DNA from: an uncultured Odoribacter sp. | GTDB taxonomy: Bacteria; Bacteroidota; Bacteroidia; Bacteroidales; Marinifilaceae | Length of the DNA: 6,239 bases | Assembly (NCBI GenBank): GCA_900548135.1 | Contig: URJC01000154.1 | Coordinates: 1 to 6,239, forward strand | Reading direction: 5' to 3' | In this document: positions 1 through 5,420 of the stretch, piece by piece | Position numbering within the stretch: the first letter of the stretch is position 1 | How the letters are laid out: each line of letters starts with the position of its first letter | Notes under the pieces: model-generated | The model's database searches: none | What the model saw: only the letters and a program-made list of their open reading frames with translations | What the model was told of the DNA's origin: nothing | Position numbers and translations under genes: made by a program

Positions 1-1
1 G

Positions 2-88
2 CGGATGATGGCAGCCGGTGCACATTATGTGCTGGATAATATCCGTGAATTGCCGGACCTGATACATAATTTAATGAATAAAAAATAA
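2..88 (+). CDS. phnX: Phosphonoacetaldehyde hydrolase (phosphonatase), C-terminal end only
   Basis: Only the last 28 residues are in the window, ending at TAA (86-88); the gene begins before base 1. The visible peptide contains [18 protein letters not shown], which matches the characteristic C-terminal segment of the HAD-superfamily phosphonatases (pattern GAHYVxDxxxxLPxxI). This enzyme hydrolyses phosphonoacetaldehyde to acetaldehyde and phosphate in the cytoplasm, using a lysine Schiff base and Mg2+; those catalytic residues lie upstream and cannot be checked here. The neighbour starting 7 bases downstream is phnW, which makes its substrate. That pairing strongly supports the call despite the short fragment, and the spacing implies co-transcription. 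Alternative: another HAD hydrolase, but the C-terminal motif and context make this unlikely. Confidence 0.82.
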   Translation, partial: RMMAAGAHYVLDNIRELPDLIHNLMNKK

Positions 89-95
89 TAGGTGT

Positions 96-1190
96 ATGAG
101 AAATTATTTACTGTTGACCCCTGGACCGTTGAGTACTTCTGAGACGGTGAAAGAAGCCATGTTACAGGATTGGTGTACCTGGGATAAAGATTACAATGAA
201 GGAATAGTTACTGTGATCCGGAAAGAATTGCTGGAGGTGGCAGGACTGGATGAGAAGGAATATACAACTGTGTTGCTACAAGGAAGTGGGACTTATGGCG
301 TAGAGGCAACTTTGGGAGCTGTCGTGAAACCTACCGACAGGTTACTGATTATAGCGAATGGTGCTTATGGCAAACGGATGGCGGCCATTGCTGATTATTA
401 TAAACTGGATTATGTCATGGTGGCTTTGAAAGAAACGGAGCTGATTACCCCCGCAATCGTGGAGGAGGCTTTGAAAAATCATCCTGGAATCAGCCATTTG
501 TCTTTGGTCCATAGTGAAACAACGACGGGTTTGTTGAATCCGATTGAAGAAATTGCAGAGGTGTTGCGTGGACGCGGGATCACCTGGATTGTTGATGCCA
601 TGAGTAGTTTTGGAGGGATTCCTATCGATATGAAAAAACTGGGTATTGATTTTCTGGTTAGTAGTGCCAATAAGTGTATACAGGGAGTTCCGGGCTTTAC
701 CTTTGTTCTCGCTTCACGGGAAAAATTGCTGAAATGCAAAGGAGTTGCCCGTTCTTTGTCCCTGGATATTTATGCCCAATGGGAAGAAATGGAAAAAGGG
801 CATGGAAAATGGCGGTTTACCTCACCGACTCACGTTGTACGGGCATTTTTTCAAGCTTTGGAAGAGTTGAAAGCAGAGGGAGGTATAGAAGCCCGTTACC
901 GCCGTTATTGCCGGAATCATGAGGTATTAGTGGAAGGAATGCGGGCTATTGGTTTTTCCACCTTGCTGGAACCGGAAAAGCAGTCTCCGGTTATTACTTC
1001 TTTTCTTTATCCGGAACCGGGTTTTTCGTTTACAGAGTTTTATGGGTTACTGAAACAACAGGGTTTTGTCATTTATCCCGGAAAGGTTTCGGATGCTGAT
1101 ACATTCCGGATTGGTACTATTGGAGATGTATTCCCGGAGGATTTTGAAAGATTGACACAAGCTATTGCGGCTATCAGGCGGGTAAATTAA
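96..1190 (+). CDS. phnW: 2-aminoethylphosphonate--pyruvate transaminase
   Basis: This PLP-dependent class V aminotransferase transfers the amino group of 2-aminoethylphosphonate to pyruvate, giving phosphonoacetaldehyde and alanine, the first step of phosphonatase-type phosphonate breakdown. The 364-residue length is normal for the family. The N-terminus [14 protein letters not shown] is the family signature. Other recognisable parts are [12 protein letters not shown] (residues 60-71, cofactor phosphate region), [11 protein letters not shown] (139-149), VDAMSSFGG (166-174, Asp167 expected to contact the PLP pyridine nitrogen), [12 protein letters not shown] (189-200, Lys193 the expected Schiff-base lysine) and [10 protein letters not shown] (336-345, Arg338 in the place of the substrate-binding arginine of the Salmonella enzyme). 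The ATG at 96 is chosen because it puts the conserved [10 protein letters not shown] at the very N-terminus. It follows phnX by 7 bases. All key residues are present, so the enzyme should be active. Confidence 0.96.
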   Translation: MRNYLLLTPGPLSTSETVKEAMLQDWCTWDKDYNEGIVTVIRKELLEVAGLDEKEYTTVLLQGSGTYGVEATLGAVVKPTDRLLIIANGAYGKRMAAIADYYKLDYVMVALKETELITPAIVEEALKNHPGISHLSLVHSETTTGLLNPIEEIAEVLRGRGITWIVDAMSSFGGIPIDMKKLGIDFLVSSANKCIQGVPGFTFVLASREKLLKCKGVARSLSLDIYAQWEEMEKGHGKWRFTSPTHVVRAFFQALEELKAEGGIEARYRRYCRNHEVLVEGMRAIGFSTLLEPEKQSPVITSFLYPEPGFSFTEFYGLLKQQGFVIYPGKVSDADTFRIGTIGDVFPEDFERLTQAIAAIRRVN

Positions 1191-1255
1191 ACAGGGTTGC
1201 CCGGACAAGTTTGACTTTTTTTAGTTTTTTGGCTGTTTAAGTGTTTCTTTTGCTT

Positions 1256-1263
1256 TAATTTTG
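1256..1263 (+). promoter_or_regulatory. Bacteroidota-type -7 element before the CYTH gene
   Basis: TAATTTTG fits the Bacteroidota primary-sigma -7 consensus TAnnTTTG exactly and ends 17 bases before the CYTH start at 1281. The best -33 candidate, TTTG at 1228-1231, is 24 bases upstream, slightly longer than the usual spacing of about 19-21, so the -33 element is weak or different. It supports separate transcription of the CYTH gene after phnW. The rest of the gap 1191-1255 is T-rich with no clear terminator hairpin. Confidence 0.5.
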
Positions 1264-1280
1264 TTGTAAAAGAAATCAAT

Positions 1281-1757
1281 ATGCCACAAGAGATAGAAAG
1301 AAAATTTTTGGTCCGGGGAGACTTTAAAGCATATGCTTACCAATCCTTTCGGATTGTACAGGGCTATTTGTCCTCCGTACCGGAACGCACGGTGAGAGTG
1401 AGGATCAAGGGGGATCGGGGATATCTTACGATTAAGGGAAAAGCAACGGTATCCGGGATCTCGAGATATGAATGGGAAAAGGAAATTCCCTGTGATGAAG
1501 CCCGGGAGTTGCTGGCGTTGTGTGAACCGGGAATAATCGATAAAGTCCGCTATTGGGTACAGGCCGGAAAACATGTTTTCGAAGTAGATGAGTTTTATGG
1601 AGAGAACGAAGGTTTGGTGGTTGCAGAAATAGAATTATCCTGTGAGGACGAGCCTTTCGATCGACCGGAGTGGTTGGGTCAAGAAGTGACCGGAGATATC
1701 CGTTATTATAACGCCCATTTAACTCGATCCCCTTACAAAGTTTGGAAATCGAGTTAA
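1281..1757 (+). CDS. CYTH-domain (triphosphate tunnel metalloenzyme) protein
   Basis: A 158-residue single-domain CYTH protein, the usual size of small bacterial members such as the Nitrosomonas europaea enzyme NeuTTM. The diagnostic ExExK signature is at residues 4-8 (EIERK). The pattern of charged residues lining the family's tunnel is present: Arg39 and Arg41 (TVRVRIKG), Lys52, Glu64 and Glu66 (YEWEKE), Lys88 and Arg90 (DKVRY), Glu101 and Asp103 (FEVDEF), and Glu116 and Glu118 (VAEIELS). Family members hydrolyse tripolyphosphate or other organic triphosphates with a divalent metal in the cytoplasm; some relatives are class IV adenylate cyclases or thiamine triphosphatases. Inorganic triphosphatase is the most likely activity, but the substrate cannot be read from sequence. 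There is no signal peptide and no fused CHAD domain. The ATG at 1281 puts the signature at its usual N-terminal place, with A at -3 and -6 and no Shine-Dalgarno sequence. Confidence 0.9.
   Translation: MPQEIERKFLVRGDFKAYAYQSFRIVQGYLSSVPERTVRVRIKGDRGYLTIKGKATVSGISRYEWEKEIPCDEARELLALCEPGIIDKVRYWVQAGKHVFEVDEFYGENEGLVVAEIELSCEDEPFDRPEWLGQEVTGDIRYYNAHLTRSPYKVWKSS
1719..1757. terminator. Inverted repeat between convergent genes, possible shared terminator
   Basis: TTAACTCGAT (1719-1728) and ATCGAGTTAA (1748-1757) are perfect 10-bp inverted arms around a 19-base loop. The right arm ends exactly with the TAA stop of the CYTH gene, and the CDGSH gene converges from 1771. A T-rich stretch follows on the plus strand (about 1768-1791), but only after some 10 bases of GC-containing sequence, and there is no T-run on the minus-strand side. 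It may therefore stop or stabilise transcripts without being a canonical intrinsic terminator. Confidence 0.4.
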
Positions 1758-1770
1758 GCGGGTAGTTCCT

Positions 1771-2535
1771 TTATTTCATTTTTTCTTCTAATTCGGTACT
1801 GAGGGGCAGGTGGTCCTGGAAGTGGACCATGACATGGGTCCCGTCGCAAAAAGGTTTATTTACTGAAGCTCCGCAACGGCATAGGGTGACCCGGTTGCGT
1901 TGTTCGTATTCGGTGCCGTTAGGTCCATTCACAGGAATACCTCCTTTGACCCAGAGCGGGCCACTACATTCTTCCTGTGGGTCTTCGATCAGGCCTAAAG
2001 CCGGTTTTAAGGGGGGCTCATAAAATGTTTCCTCTTCTTTGTCCCAAAGTTTTAACCGGCCGGAGGGGCAGTACATACTTTCGTGTACGGCCAGATCATG
2101 GGCTTCGGGATTGTCGGAATCTTCCGTCAACTGCCAAATCGTTCCTTTGGCTATACAAATCCGTGCCTGAGCACAATATTCAATGTTATCAGCCAATTGT
2201 ACGGTTGGTCCGTCATATAATTCTGCCTTTTCTAATAAAGGTATGTTTTCAGCTGTGAGTGTCGGGTCCCAATCGGTATGAGCATGTGAGCCATCACAAT
2301 AAGGATGTTTTTTTGAATGCCCGCAACGGCATAAGGCGGTGGGTTCTTCGTGGGTAGGATAAGCGTGACCTTTGGCATATTCCCAAGGGATTTTTTCTTC
2401 GTTAAGGACTAAAATTTCTTGCTGCAAAGGTGGATTACCGTGAACCAGATAAGGACCATCGGCCATGATGTCAATACGGTATTTGGGGTCAGGTTTGGGC
2501 GTGCCGGGTTCTGAAAAGCGTTTTTCTTTTTCCAT
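1771..2535 (-). CDS. Tandem CDGSH iron-sulfur protein with a central Fer4_19-type segment
   Basis: This 254-residue protein holds two CDGSH (mitoNEET-type) motifs. The first is CRCGHSKKHPYCDGSH with ligands Cys69, Cys71, Cys80 and His84. The second is CRCGASVNKPFCDGTH with Cys219, Cys221, Cys230 and His234. Each is expected to bind a [2Fe-2S] cluster through three Cys and one His. Between them, residues about 108-165 contain Cys121, Cys127 and a CPSGRL sequence (Cys156), resembling the divergent 4Fe-4S domain seen in YjdI-like proteins (Fer4_19), so a third cluster is plausible. There is no signal peptide or membrane segment, so it is probably a soluble cytoplasmic redox or cluster-transfer protein; its partner is unknown. 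The ATG at 2535 is preceded by an A-rich leader and no Shine-Dalgarno sequence. The gene is convergent with the CYTH gene and divergent from the lipoprotein gene, so it is probably transcribed alone. Confidence 0.9.
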   Translation of the reverse strand: MEKEKRFSEPGTPKPDPKYRIDIMADGPYLVHGNPPLQQEILVLNEEKIPWEYAKGHAYPTHEEPTALCRCGHSKKHPYCDGSHAHTDWDPTLTAENIPLLEKAELYDGPTVQLADNIEYCAQARICIAKGTIWQLTEDSDNPEAHDLAVHESMYCPSGRLKLWDKEEETFYEPPLKPALGLIEDPQEECSGPLWVKGGIPVNGPNGTEYEQRNRVTLCRCGASVNKPFCDGTHVMVHFQDHLPLSTELEEKMK

Positions 2536-2585
2536 GTTTTTAAATTTAAGTGTATGAGTATTATACTTTTCCGGTAAAAGAATGT

Positions 2586-2615
2586 TTTGTTTTTTTAATT
2601 TATTTCATAATTTTA
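2586..2615 (+). promoter_or_regulatory. Probable promoter of the unknown lipoprotein gene
   Basis: TTTG at 2586-2589 and TAATTTTA at 2608-2615 are separated by 18 bases, close to the Bacteroidota arrangement TTTG-N19-TAnnTTTG, with only the last base of the -7 element mismatched. Transcription would start near 2620, about 20 bases before the ATG at 2642. This argues against an upstream in-frame ATG at 2582, which would lie ahead of the promoter. The divergent gap 2536-2641 also holds an imperfect palindrome at 2566-2580 (CTTTT-CCGGT-AAAAG) that could be an operator or chance. Confidence 0.42.
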
Positions 2616-2641
2616 CATGCTACAAGAAGCATAATGAGGCT

Positions 2642-3433
2642 ATGAAGAATAATTGTAATTTTATTATATGGGTAATGGTATCCGTTATTATTTTGAGTGC
2701 TTGCGGAAAGGATGAAGGGTATGAATTTGCTGGAGGAAATCATGCTGGTAAACAATCCTATGATTACCTGGAAAATAATATAGCTGCTTGCCTGTCTTTT
2801 TTTGATCTGGCTTTACGCATGAATGCTTATCTGGAATTACCTGAGGAAGAGAGAGAAGAACTGCAGGATACCTATTTCCCGGATTATCAGGTTTGCCGGA
2901 ATGATGCAGGAGAATGGCTGGGAGTAAAGGAACAAGATACTGTTTTCCGGATTGTTGCTGATAATTTGGCTTTGACAACAGAGTCGGCGGAGTGGAAGCT
3001 GGACGGGTGTTGTGATGTATATCATGGGGTGGTTACGATCATTTGTACCGGGCTAAGAAACTGGACATTGGAGATTGCACCTGTGATAAATGGGTGTTGG
3101 ACATCGGAAGCTCATTTTGCAATAACCTGCCAAGGGGAAGAATTGCCTTTTGATTTTAATCATGGCGACTGGATAATTGCAGGTGTAGGAAAAAGTATGA
3201 CAGAAGAAGAATTGGGTGAAATCTCAAATATGGATTTTGAAATAGCCGAATCTTTAGTGAAAAATTCAGATAGTAAATATCTTTTTGATAAAGGAATGTT
3301 ATATATAAAAATAAGGGATGCCGGGCAATTTCGGGAAGAATATGTCAAAGCAGAATTGAAGTCTGTTGCCGGAAAGGGACGTCAGCTACAGCTTACTTAC
3401 AAAGGTGATGTGTATGCTTATCTTGCTGATTGA
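2642..3433 (+). CDS. Unrecognised lipoprotein, probably surface exposed, cysteine-rich
   Basis: I do not recognise the family. The 263-residue product starts at 2642 with MKNN, a hydrophobic stretch (residues 7-18) and the lipobox LSAC with Cys21, so it should be exported and lipidated. The mature start is C-G-K-D-E. A Lys followed by two acidic residues just after the lipid cysteine resembles the lipoprotein export signal that places lipoproteins on the outer surface of Capnocytophaga and Bacteroides. The mature part has seven further cysteines (50, 85, 123, 124, 135, 152, 163) and several aromatic beta-like segments; residues 186-206 and 228-240 look helical and charged. There is no enzymatic motif that I can identify. 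An ATG at 2582 is in frame but would add 20 residues ahead of the signal peptide and precede the likely promoter, so I reject it. The gene ends 12 bases from the convergent TPM gene. Confidence 0.8.
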   Translation: MKNNCNFIIWVMVSVIILSACGKDEGYEFAGGNHAGKQSYDYLENNIAACLSFFDLALRMNAYLELPEEEREELQDTYFPDYQVCRNDAGEWLGVKEQDTVFRIVADNLALTTESAEWKLDGCCDVYHGVVTIICTGLRNWTLEIAPVINGCWTSEAHFAITCQGEELPFDFNHGDWIIAGVGKSMTEEELGEISNMDFEIAESLVKNSDSKYLFDKGMLYIKIRDAGQFREEYVKAELKSVAGKGRQLQLTYKGDVYAYLAD

Positions 3434-3445
3434 GCCTCTATAAAC

Positions 3446-4213
3446 TCACCAACTTCCGCTGGCGCCACCTCCGCCGAAACTTCCTCCTCCAAATCCACCG
3501 AATGAACCGCTACCACTGCTGAATGAGCCGAAATTGCTGCCACGGCTACTTCCGATACCTCCGAAAAATATAGGGGGGAAACCGTTATCTCCGTGACTTC
3601 CGGTAGTGTACCCTTTGCGTCTTCTAAGTAGGAGGGGTACGAGAAAAACAATCAGGAGAGGGAGAATAATCCAGGCTCCTGTGTCGTTTTCTCCTTTCCG
3701 GGCATATTGTTCAGCAGTAAATTCACCACCTGTGAGTTGCATCAGTATATTAGTGGCTTTATTGATACCTGCGTAATAATTTCCTTGTTGGAATTGGGGA
3801 ATAATTTCATTCCGGATGATCCGGGAAGCTATGGCATCCGGTACAACCCCTTCCAACCCATATCCGACGGCAATGGCTACTTGTCCTTTTTCCTGTTGTG
3901 TTTTGGGTTTTACGAGTAAGAGTATCCCATTGTCTTTTCCTTTTCGACCGATACCCCATTTCTCTGCCAGTCGTTGTGCATAGTCATTGGGATCATATCC
4001 GTTTAAAGAAGGTACTGTCACCACAGCGATTTGAGTAGATGAGGTATCGTTGAAAATCCGGAGTTTTTTTTCCAGCATTTGGGTTTGCCGGGGCGTGAAC
4101 AGATTTGTAAAGTCGTTGACAATCCGGGGAGGAGTCATCGGGTTCGGGAAATCCTGGGCAGTTGCCCCAAGGCTGAGAAAAAGTATATAGAATAACGCAA
4201 TTAGCTGTTTCAT
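3446..4213 (-). CDS. Secreted TPM-domain membrane protein (YgcG-like) with Gly/Ser-rich tail
   Basis: The product has 255 residues. A signal peptide covers residues 1-19 (hydrophobic core IALFYILFLSLG, probable cleavage ATA/QD). A TPM domain (TPM_phosphatase family) covers about residues 30-160, with the family sequences IVNDFTNLFT (31-40), TQIAVVTVPSL (60-70), WGIGRKGKDNGILLL (86-100) and VAIAVGYGLEGVVPD (112-126). A transmembrane helix (about 180-196) follows, then an RRRK stop-transfer cluster (197-200), which places the TPM domain outside the inner membrane. The C-terminal tail (about 218-255) is low-complexity Gly/Ser/Phe ending in GGGGASGSW, as is usual for this family. Some TPM proteins have phosphatase activity and a plant member serves photosystem II repair; the role of this type in Bacteroidota is unsettled. 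It is the last gene of the lemA operon, 36 bases after the short TPM gene. Confidence 0.92.
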   Translation of the reverse strand: MKQLIALFYILFLSLGATAQDFPNPMTPPRIVNDFTNLFTPRQTQMLEKKLRIFNDTSSTQIAVVTVPSLNGYDPNDYAQRLAEKWGIGRKGKDNGILLLVKPKTQQEKGQVAIAVGYGLEGVVPDAIASRIIRNEIIPQFQQGNYYAGINKATNILMQLTGGEFTAEQYARKGENDTGAWIILPLLIVFLVPLLLRRRKGYTTGSHGDNGFPPIFFGGIGSSRGSNFGSFSSGSGSFGGFGGGSFGGGGASGSW

Positions 4214-4249
4214 GTTGTTTTATTTATATAGTGCGGGAAACATAGAACG

Positions 4250-4687
4250 TTAATCTTTGAACGATATATCATCTTCCAATTCATTTACATCATCGGCCTG
4301 ATACGGAAAAAAGGCTTTGAGTTGACGGCCTGTGGCTAAAACAGCCTCGCAGACACCTTCACAAATTTCTCCATTTTTGAATTTTTCCACCATGTGGTTT
4401 TTGATTTTGTCCCAAAAATCTGTGGGTACTTTGGCATTAATGCCTGCATCTCCGAGGATTGCTAATTGGTGGTCTTCGAGTGCGATATAGATCAGTACTC
4501 CATTGCGTAAAGCAGTTTTATGCATTTTAAGTTCAGCAAAGACTTGGGAAGCCCGGTCGAGAACTTCTATTTTGGCGTGATTCTCAAAATGAATACGGAT
4601 TTCTCCGGAAGTATCTTTTTCGGCCTGTTGTATCGCTGTGACCATTGCCGTTTTTTGTTCGGGGGTAAAATATTTGGAGGGCTTCAT
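4250..4687 (-). CDS. Short TPM-domain protein without signal peptide
   Basis: A 145-residue protein that is essentially one TPM domain. Recognisable parts are the start FTPEQKTAMVTAIQQAEKDTSGEIRIHFE (residues 7-35, shown as the segment around TSGEIRIH), RNGVLIYIALEDHQLAILGD (61-80) and AGINAKVP (81-88), the counterparts of the NGILLL and VGYGLEG blocks in the neighbouring secreted TPM protein. It has no signal peptide or membrane helix, so it is probably cytoplasmic or peripheral, perhaps on the other side of the membrane from its secreted partner. Residues 131-145 are strongly acidic. I chose the ATG at 4687; an in-frame TTG at 4702 would give five extra residues but is a poor start. The ATG lies 20 bases after the lemA stop with no Shine-Dalgarno sequence, so translational coupling is possible. 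The activity is unknown. Confidence 0.9.
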   Translation of the reverse strand: MKPSKYFTPEQKTAMVTAIQQAEKDTSGEIRIHFENHAKIEVLDRASQVFAELKMHKTALRNGVLIYIALEDHQLAILGDAGINAKVPTDFWDKIKNHMVEKFKNGEICEGVCEAVLATGRQLKAFFPYQADDVNELEDDISFKD

Positions 4688-4707
4688 GAGGGAGGAAATC
4701 AAAAGTA

Positions 4708-5298
4708 TTAAAATTCAACTTTCGGTGCATTTTCAGCTCCTGCATTGGCTTCAAAATAGGGTTTGGAGGTGAATCCGAACATTCCGGCTACCAGGTTTCT
4801 GGGGAATTGCAGGATGAAAGCATTGTAGCTGCGGGCGACATCGTTGAATTTCCGGCGTTCTACTGCTATCCGGTTTTCCGTTCCTTCGAGCTGGGCTTGC
4901 AAATCAAGAAAGTTTTGGTTAGCCTTCAGATCCGGATAATTTTCAGAAATAGCCATCAATCGGGATAAAGCGGAGGATAATTCCCCTTGTACGTTACTTA
5001 ATTTTTTTAGGGCTGCTTCGTCGAGCTGGTCGATATTCAGCTGCATCTGAGTGGCTTTTGCCCGGGCATTGACTACTTCGGTCAGTGTATTTTCTTCGTG
5101 TGAAGCATACCCTTTCACTGTATTGACCAGATTGGGGATCAGATCCAGGCGCCGTTGATATTGGTTTTCCACATTCGACCATTGGGCCGATACGGTTTCG
5201 CGCATATTGACCATGCCGTTGTAAGCTCCTTTAAACCAAAAGAAAATACTCAATATAACTACAGCGATAACGATTAAAACAATGTATCCCTTTTTCAT
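4708..5298 (-). CDS. lemA: LemA family protein
   Basis: A 196-residue LemA protein of typical length. The N-terminus is MKKG followed by one transmembrane helix (about residues 4-21). The core is the long helical LemA domain with the family blocks YNGMVNMRETVSAQW (26-40), NQYQRRLDLIPNLVNTVKGY (45-64), HEENTLTEVVNARAKA (67-82), YPDLKANQNFLDLQAQLEGT (121-140), ENRIAVERRKFND (141-153) and YNAFILQFP (158-166); it ends in APKVEF. I chose the ATG at 5298 because the in-frame ATG at 5355 would add 19 polar residues ahead of the membrane helix, unlike the family, and lies within or next to the promoter. LemA homologues are membrane proteins of unclear biochemical role, often next to TPM or other membrane proteins, as here. 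It heads a three-gene minus-strand operon and its promoter region holds repeated heptamers. Confidence 0.95.
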   Translation of the reverse strand: MKKGYIVLIVIAVVILSIFFWFKGAYNGMVNMRETVSAQWSNVENQYQRRLDLIPNLVNTVKGYASHEENTLTEVVNARAKATQMQLNIDQLDEAALKKLSNVQGELSSALSRLMAISENYPDLKANQNFLDLQAQLEGTENRIAVERRKFNDVARSYNAFILQFPRNLVAGMFGFTSKPYFEANAGAENAPKVEF

Positions 5299-5351
5299 AT
5301 GTTTATAAATTTTGTCAAAAAAATTTGTGTTTTTTTTAAAACAATTATTTC

Positions 5352-5392
5352 TCACAGATACAAAGTTAATGATTTCTGTGATTCGTCTGTGA
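5352..5392 (-). promoter_or_regulatory. Operator-like heptamer repeats around the lemA promoter
   Basis: Read on the minus strand, TCACAGA occurs at 5392-5386 and again at 5381-5375, with starts 11 bases apart (about one helical turn). The inverted form TCTGTGA is at 5358-5352, on the other side of the -7 element. The two upstream copies cover the region where a -33 box would be, and the inverted copy overlaps the predicted transcription start. The layout suggests binding of a dimeric regulator but no regulator can be named; the arms point the opposite way to a CRP site (TGTGA-N6-TCACA). The remainder of the gap 5299-5420 shows only a T-rich leader and a 10-bp palindrome GAAATATTTC at 5404-5413. 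Confidence 0.38.
5361..5368 (-). promoter_or_regulatory. -7 element of the lemA operon promoter
   Basis: Read on the minus strand this is TAACTTTG, an exact match to the Bacteroidota -7 consensus TAnnTTTG. It predicts a transcription start near 5354-5357 and a 5' leader of about 55 bases before the lemA ATG at 5298. No TTTG is present at the -33 position (around 5388-5391), where a TCACAGA heptamer sits instead, so the promoter may need an activator. Confidence 0.52.
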
Positions 5393-5420
5393 AGATAGGA
5401 CGGGAAATATTTCTATTGTT

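Noticed and set aside
479..922. Reading frames opposite to and overlapping phnW
   Set aside because: phnW is an intact, strongly recognised gene across this stretch; the others have no recognisable motif and are shadows.
1191..1255. Terminator after phnW
   Set aside because: There are T-runs, but the only hairpin I can draw (GGG-TTG-CCC near 1194) is too short to support.
2541..2548. TAAATTTA on the minus strand as the -7 element of the CDGSH gene
   Set aside because: It has one mismatch, is itself palindromic in AT-rich DNA, has no TTTG at the right distance, and leaves almost no leader before the ATG at 2535.
2582..2641. In-frame ATG at 2582 as the lipoprotein start
   Set aside because: It adds 20 residues ahead of a well-formed signal peptide and lies upstream of the likely -33/-7 promoter, so the ATG at 2642 is preferred.
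3418..3651. Minus-strand reading frame rich in Ala, Val, Ser and Glu
   Set aside because: It overlaps the Gly/Ser-rich tail of the TPM gene in another frame; its composition is a by-product of the low-complexity codons and it matches no family I know.
4688..4702. TTG at 4702 as start of the short TPM gene
   Set aside because: An ATG five codons downstream gives a normal TPM N-terminus; TTG starts are rare in this group.
5299..5355. In-frame ATG at 5355 as the lemA start
   Set aside because: The extra 19 polar residues precede the membrane helix, unlike known LemA proteins, and the codon overlaps the predicted transcription start region.
5352..5392. CRP-type binding site near lemA
   Set aside because: The arms are in the order TCACA...TGTGA, the reverse of the CRP pattern TGTGA-N6-TCACA, and the spacing is wrong.
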